Shown in pieces: positions 1 through 5,689 of a stretch of 7,899 nt of DNA (position 1 is the stretch's first letter; each line of letters opens with the position of its first letter). The DNA lies in the NCBI GenBank assembly GCA_026225435.1, contig JAMFST010001323.1:1-7899 (forward strand), read 5' to 3'. Under the pieces are notes generated by a model that was given only the letters and a program-made list of their open reading frames with translations, searched no databases and was not told the origin of the DNA. The stretch is from Labilithrix luteola (GTDB lineage Bacteria > Myxococcota_A > Polyangia > Polyangiales > Polyangiaceae). A program made the position numbers and the translations under genes.

Positions 1-1
1 C

Positions 2-433
2 ACCGATCTGCGCAACGTCGGCGCCAACGGGACCTACCCGGTGCGGGTGATGAAGCGCGCCGACTTCGAGGCGCTCGCCGTCGCACGCCGGGAGGAGAGC
101 GGGCCGACGCTCGGCTCGGCGGCGCCGGAGAAGGTGGCCGCAGCTGCGGCGGCCGATGCTGGGGCGGTCGCCGTCGGGCATCCCACCGCGATCATCTACG
201 GCGCTTCGTGGTGCGGCGCCTGCCACCAGGCGGCCGCGTACCTGAAGCAGAAGCACGTGCCTTATGTAGAAAAGGACATCGAGGCGGACAACGGCGCGGC
301 GGCGGAGATGCAGGGGAAGCTCGCCAAGATCGGCCAGCGCGGTGGCTCCATCCCGGTCCTCGACATCCGCGGGCGGGTCATGGTGGGCTTCAACCCCCAC
401 GAGGTCGACGACGCCCTGGGCCAGGCGCTGTAG
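2..433 (+). CDS. Glutaredoxin-domain protein, 5' end outside the window
   Basis: The frame is open from the first bases of the window to TAG at 431-433, so the true start lies upstream. About 143 residues are visible. The C-terminal 85 or so form a thioredoxin-fold glutaredoxin domain: a beta strand (AIIYGASW), the redox motif CGAC with cysteines at 212-214 and 221-223, a helix (AAAYLKQKHVPYVEKDIE), and the cis-proline segment GGSIPVLDI. An Ala-rich linker (EKVAAAAAADAGAVAVG) separates it from an N-terminal part ending near TDLRNVGANGTYPVRVMK. That part resembles the tail of a DUF4124-type envelope domain, but too little is present to be sure. The dithiol motif predicts thiol-disulfide exchange or deglutathionylation. 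Whether it acts in the cytoplasm or the envelope depends on the missing N-terminus. It is convergent with the next gene, with only 12 nt between the stops. A GTG at 41 could be read as a start, but the open frame continues upstream of it. Confidence 0.85.
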   Translation, partial: TDLRNVGANGTYPVRVMKRADFEALAVARREESGPTLGSAAPEKVAAAAAADAGAVAVGHPTAIIYGASWCGACHQAAAYLKQKHVPYVEKDIEADNGAAAEMQGKLAKIGQRGGSIPVLDIRGRVMVGFNPHEVDDALGQAL

Positions 434-445
434 GAGGTCGGGACG

Positions 446-1444
446 TCAGAAGGTCGCGGTCAGCGTGCCGCCGGTGAGGCCTGGTTGCAGGACCAGGCCG
501 GTGGTGCTCGCGTTCTTCTTCGGCGGGCGCAGTACGAAGTACATGGTCGTGCCCGCGCCGATGATGGCGGCGGCACCGACGATATCGGTCGCCAGCGCCA
601 GCGAGCGCACCTTGGTGCGCGCGTCGTTGACCGCCCCCTGGGTGGTCGGGAACTGATCGAGAGCGCTGTCGTAGTCGTGCCGTGCGCCCAGCGTGAGGAT
701 GCCCAGCACCGTCGTCGCCGCGACCAGGCCGACGGTGGCCGAGCCGGCGATCCACATGGGCGTGCGCGACGGCGCAGGGGGCGGCGGCGCGGCTTCGAGA
801 GGCGCCGGCTGCACCACGGCGACGGGCACCAGCGGCGCCGGCGCGGGGGCGCGCGGCAGCTCGAGGTTCACCGTCAGGTGATCCGCCCCCGCGACCTCCA
901 GCGTACGCGAGACGGTGCCACGCCCTTCGAGTGTCGCGGTGATGCGTCGCTGGCCGCTGCTCACGCGCACCGGCGCGCGCAGCGGCGTCGTGCCGGCGGG
1001 GACATCGTCGATCGCCACGCTGGCGCCATCGGCATCGACGGTCACCGTGAGGTAAGCCATGCGGGCCTCGAGCTTGAGCAGATCCTCCGTCACCTGCGTG
1101 CGCCGCGCCGCGGGGATCTGCGTGCCGCCCTGATCGAGGTACCCCTGGAAGGCGTCGTGCGCCCCGACGTAGTCCTGGAGCTCGAAGTACGTCTGCCCGA
1201 GGTTGTAGAGAATGCGGTAGCTGGGCGCGATCTCGTTGGCGCGGCGGAACTCGATCAGCGCCGCGCGGTAGTCCTGGTCGCGAAACAGGTCCACGCCGCG
1301 GAGGAAGTGGGTGCGCCCCTCGGCCAGCGCGCTCGCCGTGGGCTTGTCTTGCGCCGAGGCGACGTCGCACGGCAGGGTGACCGTGGCGGCCAGTGCGGCG
1401 CAGAGGAGCCCGCGAAGAATCACGTCCGTCGAGAGGAAGCTCAC
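446..1444 (-). CDS. TPR and PEGA domain membrane protein
   Basis: 332 residues. The N-terminus looks like a Sec signal peptide with hydrophobic core LLCAALAATVTL and a likely cleavage after ASA at residue 31. Residues about 43-105 hold two TPR-like helix pairs (DYRAALIEFRRANEIAPSY; LGQTYFELQDYVGAHDAF). Residues about 131-195 fit a PEGA beta domain (YLTVTVDADGASVAIDDVP, GTTPL, GQRRITATLEG). A Pro/Ala-rich linker (198-227) leads to two hydrophobic segments, about 231-252 and 285-305, and a short tail ending in TF. TPR domains mediate protein contacts; PEGA is a surface-layer or envelope-associated beta fold often found beside myxobacterial Ser/Thr kinases. The start is GTG at 1442-1444, overlapping the kinase stop as GTGA, so translation is very likely coupled. 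A role as scaffold or partner of the kinase is inferred from context. No enzymatic motif is visible. Confidence 0.87.
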   Translation of the reverse strand: MSFLSTDVILRGLLCAALAATVTLPCDVASAQDKPTASALAEGRTHFLRGVDLFRDQDYRAALIEFRRANEIAPSYRILYNLGQTYFELQDYVGAHDAFQGYLDQGGTQIPAARRTQVTEDLLKLEARMAYLTVTVDADGASVAIDDVPAGTTPLRAPVRVSSGQRRITATLEGRGTVSRTLEVAGADHLTVNLELPRAPAPAPLVPVAVVQPAPLEAAPPPPAPSRTPMWIAGSATVGLVAATTVLGILTLGARHDYDSALDQFPTTQGAVNDARTKVRSLALATDIVGAAAIIGAGTTMYFVLRPPKKNASTTGLVLQPGLTGGTLTATF

Positions 1445-2943
1445 GGTGCGTACGGGTCCTTGTCGTCGACGGTGCGAGACGGGTGCGAGGTGGGCGCCGA
1501 ATGGTTGTGGCTGGTGTGCCCCGGGCTCGGCAGCTGCCCGACGTTACCCGGAGCGCTCGCCGGTGTCGCTGGCGAGGTGGACGGTGGTGACGGCGGTGAC
1601 GCGGCATCCGCCGGGTCCGCCGCTCGCGTCACGGATGGCGCCGACGTCGAGCTGGCTGCCTGCGCGCCGGGTAGCGTGACGACGCTGGAGTCGTGGGCGG
1701 CGGCCGCCGCCGGCATCGACGTCGACGGGGCCAGCGGCTGCGAGGGGCGCGTGGCGAACCGCGCGCTGGCGATGGCGGCGATGGCGATCGGGAGGATCAC
1801 CGCAGCCGCGATGGCCGCCTTGGACCCCGGTCGCGACGTCCGCGGGCCGATCGTCGCCTGCTCGACCGCCGAGATGACCCCGTCGTCGTGGGAGCTTCCT
1901 CCCCCGCGCGACCCCGTCGTCTCCTTGCCGAGCTCCACCAGCATGATGTTGCTGTTCGACGTCGCCGCGCTGATCTGCTGCTCGATCACCGTGCGGAGGC
2001 GCTCGCGTTGCTGGACGAACGCGTCGCTCACCAGCCGACCGAGATCACGCGGCCGCGCGGCGAGGCTGCGGCTCTCCAGGTACGCCTCGAGCGCCTCCTG
2101 CATCTCCTGCGCGCTGGCGTAGCGATCCTGCGCGGAGAAGGCGACGGCGCGCAGGCAGATGGCAACCAGCTCCTGATCCGCGTCCGGCTTGTGCACCAGC
2201 GGGCTCTCCACCGGAGTGGAGATGCGCCTCTGCAAGGTGACCACCTCCGAGGAGTCGCCCGCGTTGAGCCGCCGCCCGGTGATCGCCTCCCAGAGCATCA
2301 CGCCCACGGCGAAGATGTCCGTGCGGGCGTCGACCGGCTCGCCGAGCGCCTGCTCGGGCGCCATGTAGCTGATCTTGCCCTTGATCACCCCGGTGGTGGT
2401 GCTGTGCGACGCGTGCACCGTCTTGGCGATGCCGAAGTCCATCAGCTTCACCTGCCCGTCGTAGGTGACGAAGACGTTGGGCGGCGAGACGTCGCGGTGG
2501 ACCACGCCGAGCGGTGTGCCGTCGTAGTCGGTCAGCTCGTGAGCGCTCTGCAGCCCCGCCAGCACCAGCGTGAGCACACGAACGCGCAGATCGAGCGGGA
2601 ACGACTCCTTCAGCCGACCGGTCACCCGGTGGAGCGGCTGGCCGTCCAGGTACTCCATCGTCAGGAACTGCTGCGCGTCGTCCTCACCGACCTCGTACGT
2701 CTGGACGACGTTGGGGTGGTTGAGCCGTGCGGCGAGACGGGCTTCGTCGAGGAACATCGCGCGAAAGCTCTCGTCGTCGGCGAGCAGCGGGCGCAGCACC
2801 TTGCACACGAGGAGCTTGTTGAATCCCGCGGGCCCTTGCGCGACCGCGAGGTACACCTCCGCCATCCCACCACTGCCGAGGGTGGCGATCAGTCGGTAGC
2901 GACCGACCGTGCTCGGACGTCGTTCCGGAGCCAGTGCCGACAC
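1441..2943 (-). CDS. Transmembrane Ser/Thr protein kinase (Hanks type)
   Basis: 500 residues. The cytoplasmic kinase domain spans about 15-290 and all catalytic elements are present: glycine loop GSGGMAEV (23-30), ATP-anchoring Lys48 in VCKVL, alpha-C Glu67 in FLDEARL, catalytic loop HRDVSPPN with Asp151 and Asn156, DFG at 169-171, APE at 195-197 and Asp209 in the F helix. It should be an active kinase. A linker (300-375) precedes one membrane helix at about 376-394 (AAIAAAVILPIAIAAIASA). The remaining 105 residues are Pro/Ser/Thr/Ala-rich with no recognisable sensor such as PASTA or WD40, and end in DKDPYAP. The start is GTG at 2941-2943; an in-frame TAG at 2947-2949 excludes a longer protein. 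A GGGG (2956-2959) lies 12 nt upstream and AGGAGA (2961-2966) 17 nt upstream, both rather distant for ribosome binding. Its 5' end is shared with the lipoprotein gene upstream. Confidence 0.95.
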   Translation of the reverse strand: MSALAPERRPSTVGRYRLIATLGSGGMAEVYLAVAQGPAGFNKLLVCKVLRPLLADDESFRAMFLDEARLAARLNHPNVVQTYEVGEDDAQQFLTMEYLDGQPLHRVTGRLKESFPLDLRVRVLTLVLAGLQSAHELTDYDGTPLGVVHRDVSPPNVFVTYDGQVKLMDFGIAKTVHASHSTTTGVIKGKISYMAPEQALGEPVDARTDIFAVGVMLWEAITGRRLNAGDSSEVVTLQRRISTPVESPLVHKPDADQELVAICLRAVAFSAQDRYASAQEMQEALEAYLESRSLAARPRDLGRLVSDAFVQQRERLRTVIEQQISAATSNSNIMLVELGKETTGSRGGGSSHDDGVISAVEQATIGPRTSRPGSKAAIAAAVILPIAIAAIASARFATRPSQPLAPSTSMPAAAAAHDSSVVTLPGAQAASSTSAPSVTRAADPADAASPPSPPSTSPATPASAPGNVGQLPSPGHTSHNHSAPTSHPSRTVDDKDPYAP

Positions 2944-2960
2944 GGGCTAAGAATACCCCA
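2904..2960 (-). repeat. Shared gene-start block, kinase copy
   Basis: On the minus strand this block reads TGGGGTAT (2953-2960), nine bases, GTG start (2941-2943), then TGGCTCCGGA (2924-2933) and CGTCCGAGCACGGTCG (2904-2919). The same pieces occur in the same order at the start of the lipoprotein gene 1 kb upstream (3895-3942). The GTG is exactly nine bases from TGGGGTAT in both. Relative to the lipoprotein copy, this copy has two extra codons after the GTG and one extra Arg codon between the last two pieces, so the reading frame is kept. The peptide is LAPERRPSTVGR here. Confidence 0.85.
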
Positions 2961-3022
2961 TCTCCTACGCCAACGACGTGAACCGCGAAAACTGGAAGCA
3001 AAAACGGGTTACCTGGCACCGG
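2944..3022 (-). promoter_or_regulatory. Leader and possible promoter of the kinase gene
   Basis: A 79-nt gap between the lipoprotein stop and the kinase start, visibly richer in A/T than the genes around it. Read toward the kinase it holds a T run (TTTTTGCTTCC, about 2995-3005), an AGGAGA at 2961-2966 and TGGGGTAT at 2953-2960. TATTCT (2950-2955) could be a -10 element; its distance would place the first transcribed base close to the GTG, giving a leaderless or nearly leaderless message. No good -35 is visible at 16-18 nt. The T run follows only a very weak GGT/ACC stem, so a terminator is not supported. Confidence 0.3.
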
Positions 3023-3925
3023 CTACGGGCTGGGCGCGAGCGTCATGTACGTGAACTGACCGGCGCTGATGTTTCCCGTCGCCACTCCGATGCGCTGACC
3101 GGTCGCCAGCAGCGTCGCGGTGACCACCAGAGGCCCGGTAGGGACGTTGATGGCGACGTAGCTGGCTTCGGAGTCCGTCTCGGTCGCGGAGCTGCTCGGG
3201 AGCCCGCCGACCAGGTACGTCTGCACCGTGTTGGCGGCGACATGGTCGAGGTCGAGGTGGACACCGGCGGCGTCGCCGAGGTTGCAATCGTCGGTGCCGA
3301 TGAAGAGATGTCCGAGCGTCGGATCGACCGCCATCCCGTTGCCGGCCACGGCGACCACGTCGCTGAACTCCGAGCTGGTGACCAGGTCCGAGTCGGTGAG
3401 CGGGTTGCTGTTGACCTGAGGTGGGTTGATGTAGACGACCGTCGGGTAGCTCTGCGACCAGCCCACCTGGAGGAACCCGTCGAAGCCGCCGGGGACCTGC
3501 AAGCTGAAGAAGCCATCCGCGCCGGTGACCGCCTGCGGGGCGAGGGGGGCGGCGCACGCGAGATCGAGCTTGGCGCACGGGACCACCGTGATGCCGGGGA
3601 TCGGCGCGTCGTTGACGGCGTTCAGGAACGGGAAGGTGAGGGTGACGTTGCCCGCGGGTGGGTCCGGGACGGCGACGTGGCCCAGGCAGCTCCACGGACC
3701 TGTCGCTGCGTCCCCGGCAGCCGCGTCGGAGGCGCTCGCCACGCAGACGTTGGCCACGCAGGAGGCGCCCGCGAACCCGCGCGCCGCGCATTCACCGTCG
3801 CTCGCGCACTGGTCGTCGCTGACGTTCTCGATCAACGAGCACGAGCTGAGCCCGCCGAACGCTGACGCCGCCGCCACCGCGAGAACAAGCCGAGCGACCG
3901 TGCTCGGACGATCCGGAGCCAACAC
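3023..3925 (-). CDS. Lipoprotein with Cys module and carboxypeptidase-regulatory-like domain, downstream paralogue
   Basis: 300 residues from GTG at 3923-3925. A TTG at 3947-3949 would add eight residues, but the GTG matches the kinase GTG in the shared start block. The n-region LAPDRPSTVAR is followed by a hydrophobic core (LVLAVAAASAFGG) and lipobox LSSC (Cys29), predicting a lipid-anchored envelope protein. Next comes a short four-cysteine module (Cys40, 46, 56, 61) with the pattern QCxxDGxCxARGFxGAxCVxNVC, a small Ala/Asp-rich spacer, and WSCLGH leading into beta-rich sequence. The segment NVTLTFPFLNAVNDAPIPG through GADGFFSLQVPGGFDGFLQV resembles a carboxypeptidase regulatory-like (transthyretin-type) fold. 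The remainder (DPTLGHLFIGTDDCN, ATGQRIGVATGNISAGQFTY) is unassigned. It is about three quarters identical by eye to the adjacent upstream gene. No catalytic residues are recognised and function is unknown. Confidence 0.85.
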   Translation of the reverse strand: MLAPDRPSTVARLVLAVAAASAFGGLSSCSLIENVSDDQCASDGECAARGFAGASCVANVCVASASDAAAGDAATGPWSCLGHVAVPDPPAGNVTLTFPFLNAVNDAPIPGITVVPCAKLDLACAAPLAPQAVTGADGFFSLQVPGGFDGFLQVGWSQSYPTVVYINPPQVNSNPLTDSDLVTSSEFSDVVAVAGNGMAVDPTLGHLFIGTDDCNLGDAAGVHLDLDHVAANTVQTYLVGGLPSSSATETDSEASYVAINVPTGPLVVTATLLATGQRIGVATGNISAGQFTYMTLAPSP

Positions 3926-3942
3926 CCTGCGACGATACCCCA
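3895..3942 (-). repeat. Shared gene-start block, lipoprotein copy
   Basis: This is the second copy of the block found at the kinase start. On the minus strand it reads TGGGGTAT (3935-3942), nine bases, GTG (3923-3925), TGGCTCCGGA (3912-3921) and CGTCCGAGCACGGTCG (3895-3910). The peptide is LAPDRPSTVAR, directly followed by the hydrophobic signal sequence. In the kinase family, residues like RPSTVGRYRLI normally lead into the first kinase strand. In a lipoprotein they have no evident purpose, which suggests that the kinase is the source of the block and the lipoprotein the recipient. Confidence 0.85.
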
Positions 3943-3951
3943 GAAGCAACT

Positions 3952-4842
3952 TCAGGGGCTAGGGACGAGGGTGAGGTAGGTGAACTGACCCGCGCTGATA
4001 TTTCCCGTGGCCACGCCGATGCGCTGGCCGGTCGCCGCGAGCGTGGCGGTGACCAGGAGAGGCCCGGTGGGGACGTTGACGGCGACGTAGGTGCCTTCCG
4101 AGTCCGTCTCGGTCGCGTCGCTGCTCGGCAGGCCGTTGACGAGGTAGGCCTGCAGGGTGTTGGGCGCGGTCCGGTCGAGCGCGAGGTGGACCCCGGCAGC
4201 GTCGTCGAGGTTACAGTCGCCGGTGCCGATGAAGAGATGGCCCAGCGTGGGATCGATGGTGTCGCCGACGATGGCGACCACCTCCTCGAACTCCGCGGTC
4301 GTGACCAGGTCGGTGTCGTCCTGGGGTGTGTCGTTGACCTGCGGGGGGTTGATGTACACCGAGGTGGGGTTGCTCAGGGACCAGCCCACCTGCAGGAAGC
4401 CGTCGAAGCCGCCGGGAACCTGGAGGCTGAAGAAGCCGTTCGCGTCGGTGACCGTCTGCGGTGCGAGGGGGGCGGCGCAGGCCAGATCGAGCTTGGCGCA
4501 CGGGAGCACCGTCACGCCCGGGATCGGCGCGTCGTTGACGGCGTTCCACAGCGGGAAGCTCAGGGTGACGTTCCCCGCCGGCGCCGCCGGCAAGACCACG
4601 TGGCCGAGACAGGACCAGATACCGGCGTCCGCGTCGGCCTCCGCGTCGACGACCGGGCTCGGCGCCACGCACACGTTGGAGACGCAGGTGGCGCCAGAAA
4701 AGCCGCGGGCGGAGCAGTCGCCGTCGGTCGAGCACTGATCGTCGCTCACCCGCTCGAGGAGCGAGCAGCTGCTGGCGACCGCCACGAGGCCGAGCCCCAG
4801 GCACACGATCACTCCGGGCCCCCCCGTCGGAGTCACCGCCAC
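3952..4842 (-). CDS. Lipoprotein with Cys module and carboxypeptidase-regulatory-like domain, upstream paralogue
   Basis: 296 residues from GTG at 4840-4842, which lies 4 nt after the bfr stop. The frame stays open to a TTG at 4891-4893, which would overlap bfr by 47 nt. That longer form would add a Lys/Arg-rich n-region, which the short form lacks, so the start is uncertain. The hydrophobic core VIVCLGLGLVAV ends in SSC (Cys26 in the short form), with Ala at -3 instead of the preferred Leu. Then follow the four-Cys module (QCSTDGDCSARGFSGATCVSNVC), an acidic Asp/Ala spacer (VVDAEADADAG), WSCLGH, and the same beta-rich domain as the downstream copy. It is predicted to be lipid-anchored in the envelope; function is not recognised. 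Its stop at 3952-3954 is 26 nt before the GTG of the second copy. The close spacing to bfr suggests co-transcription. Confidence 0.85.
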   Translation of the reverse strand: MAVTPTGGPGVIVCLGLGLVAVASSCSLLERVSDDQCSTDGDCSARGFSGATCVSNVCVAPSPVVDAEADADAGIWSCLGHVVLPAAPAGNVTLSFPLWNAVNDAPIPGVTVLPCAKLDLACAAPLAPQTVTDANGFFSLQVPGGFDGFLQVGWSLSNPTSVYINPPQVNDTPQDDTDLVTTAEFEEVVAIVGDTIDPTLGHLFIGTGDCNLDDAAGVHLALDRTAPNTLQAYLVNGLPSSDATETDSEGTYVAVNVPTGPLLVTATLAATGQRIGVATGNISAGQFTYLTLVPSP

Positions 4843-4846
4843 GGAA

Positions 4847-5323
4847 TCAGTCTTCTTTGCGGATCTGCTGCGCCTGGTAGGCCACGAAGCCAAGCTGGCG
4901 AATCAGCTCCTGCTGCGTCTCGATCCAGTCGACGTGCTCTTCCTCGGCCGTGAGGATGTTGGTGAGCAGGTCCTCGGTGCCGTTGTCCCCGAGGTCACGG
5001 CAGAGCTTGATGCCGTTGTTCAGGCGGACGATGGCGTCGTACTCGACCTGCGCGTCGTTCTTGAACTGCTCCTCGACCGTCTCGCCGATGTTCAAGTGTC
5101 CGAGGCGCTGGAGGTTGGGGACGCCGTCGAGGAAGAGGATGCGGTCGATGAGCCGCTCCGCGTGCTTCATCTCGTCGATGCTCTCGTCGCGGACGTACTT
5201 TGCCAGCTTGAGGTAACCCCAGTTCTGCAGCATCTTCGCGTGCAGGAAGTACTGGTTGATCGCCGTCAGCTCGGCGGTCAAAACCTCGTTGAGCAGCGTG
5301 AGGACCTGCGGGTTGCCCTTCAT
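4847..5323 (-). CDS. bfr: Bacterioferritin
   Basis: 158 residues, the usual length for the family. Bfr forms a 24-subunit cytoplasmic shell that oxidises Fe(II) and stores it as a ferric mineral. All ferroxidase ligands are at the standard positions: Glu18, Glu51, His54, Glu94, Glu127 and His130. Met52, the axial ligand for haem between subunits, is present, as is Tyr25. The N-terminus MKGNPQVLTLLNEVLTAELT fixes the start at ATG 5321-5323; the frame stays open upstream to 5524 but that part is only out-of-frame bfd sequence. No Shine-Dalgarno sequence is visible before the ATG (TCGTCCTTCTC), so translation may depend on coupling to bfd, whose stop is 26 nt upstream. The C-terminus (QQIRKED) ends 4 nt before the probable GTG of the first lipoprotein gene. 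Confidence 0.97.
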   Translation of the reverse strand: MKGNPQVLTLLNEVLTAELTAINQYFLHAKMLQNWGYLKLAKYVRDESIDEMKHAERLIDRILFLDGVPNLQRLGHLNIGETVEEQFKNDAQVEYDAIVRLNNGIKLCRDLGDNGTEDLLTNILTAEEEHVDWIETQQELIRQLGFVAYQAQQIRKED

Positions 5324-5349
5324 GAGAAGGACGATACTCAACGCGCAGG

Positions 5350-5616
5350 CTACGCCGGTGCAAAAACCGACGAGCCAGCGCTCGCCGATGCTGCCGCCGC
5401 CGGTGACGCTGCGGGGCGCAAGGGGCCGGACGGGCACGACGCGCAGCCGCGCGCCTCGAGCTCCTCCTCGATCAGGTCGTCGATCTGCCCGCGGCATCCG
5501 CCGCAGTCGGTCCCGGCGCCGCAACGTTCGCCAATCTCGGCGCGCGTCTCGGCGCCCCCGCGGATGAGGGAACGGACGGTGCGATCAGTGACGGCCTTGC
5601 AGAGACAGACGTACAT
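5350..5616 (-). CDS. bfd: Bacterioferritin-associated ferredoxin, C-terminally extended
   Basis: 88 residues from ATG at 5614-5616. Bfd is a small [2Fe-2S] protein that binds Bfr and passes electrons to the ferric core, releasing iron when the cell is short of it. The cluster ligands are visible as Cys4 and Cys6 (MYVCLCKAVT) and Cys38 and Cys41 (GTDCGGCRGQI), the standard CxC plus CxxC spacing. A further Cys32 precedes them. The family is usually around 64 residues. Here an extra tail of about 30 residues carries a second CxxC (Cys58, Cys61) and then Ala/Ser/Pro-rich sequence ending SSVFAPA. The gene stands directly upstream of bfr, 26 nt apart, and a candidate Fur site lies just before it. 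That fits iron-dependent repression of bfd. No Shine-Dalgarno is evident. Confidence 0.95.
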   Translation of the reverse strand: MYVCLCKAVTDRTVRSLIRGGAETRAEIGERCGAGTDCGGCRGQIDDLIEEELEARGCASCPSGPLRPAASPAAAASASAGSSVFAPA

Positions 5617-5626
5617 GAACCGGTAG

Positions 5627-5645
5627 GAAGTTGATTATCACTTTC
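5627..5645 (-). promoter_or_regulatory. Candidate Fur box over the bfd promoter
   Basis: On the minus strand the site reads GAAAGTGATAATCAACTTC. Counted by hand it matches the classic 19-bp Fur consensus GATAATGATAATCATTATC at 14 of 19 positions, including nine in a row (TGATAATCA) across the centre. It is a near-perfect inverted repeat around one central base (GAA..TGAT.ATCA..TTC). GATAAT within it (5634-5639) could also be the -10 element; transcription would then start about 10 nt before the ATG, which fits the lack of a ribosome binding site. Two TTGAAA hexamers lie upstream at 5642-5647 and 5654-5659, but neither is 17 nt from GATAAT. The site sits in a low-GC island of an otherwise very GC-rich window. 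Confidence 0.6.
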
Positions 5646-5689
5646 AACGACCGTTTCAAGGCGAAGAGCGCCGCAAATGCGCGCCCCGT

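Larger units (their letters stand above)
3023..4842 (-). repeat. Tandem duplication of a lipoprotein gene
   Basis: The two lipoprotein genes are head-to-tail paralogues, collinear from the lipobox to the last residues (PSP) with few length changes. The best conserved stretches are PCAKLDLACAAPLAPQ, GFFSLQVPGGFDGFLQVGWS, DPTLGHLFIGT and ATGQRIGVATGNISAGQFTY. The signal sequences and the spacer after the Cys module have diverged strongly. A short TTGCTTC also follows both stops (2995-3001 and 3943-3949), which may be remaining 3' flank of the duplicated unit, though a 7-mer alone is weak evidence. Confidence 0.85.

Noticed and set aside
426..465. CGCTG/CAGCG pairing as a bidirectional terminator between the convergent genes
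   Set aside because: A five-base stem with a 30-nt loop is within chance expectation at this GC content.
390..1607. A 405-codon minus-strand frame overlapping the PEGA gene
   Set aside because: The product is Arg/Pro-rich and lacks motifs. The overlapping frame at 446-1444 has a signal peptide, TPR and PEGA sequence.
485..2122. A 545-codon plus-strand open frame opposite the PEGA protein and kinase
   Set aside because: Low-complexity product with no domain, antisense to two genes with clear motifs. Similar antisense frames at 1693-3054, 2978-3865 and 4186-4953 were rejected for the same reason.
4843..4893. TTG start for the upstream lipoprotein, overlapping bfr by 47 nt
   Set aside because: Not excluded: it would supply a Lys/Arg-rich n-region and has GGAG 13 nt upstream. 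The GTG at 4842 was preferred because it avoids the overlap and keeps a normal signal length.
5324..5524. N-terminal extension of bacterioferritin by 67 codons
   Set aside because: The extension is out-of-frame bfd sequence; the family N-terminus MKGNPQV begins at 5323.
5660..5672. GGCG/CGCC hairpin as a terminator after rsmI
   Set aside because: Only four base pairs and no U tract in either direction.
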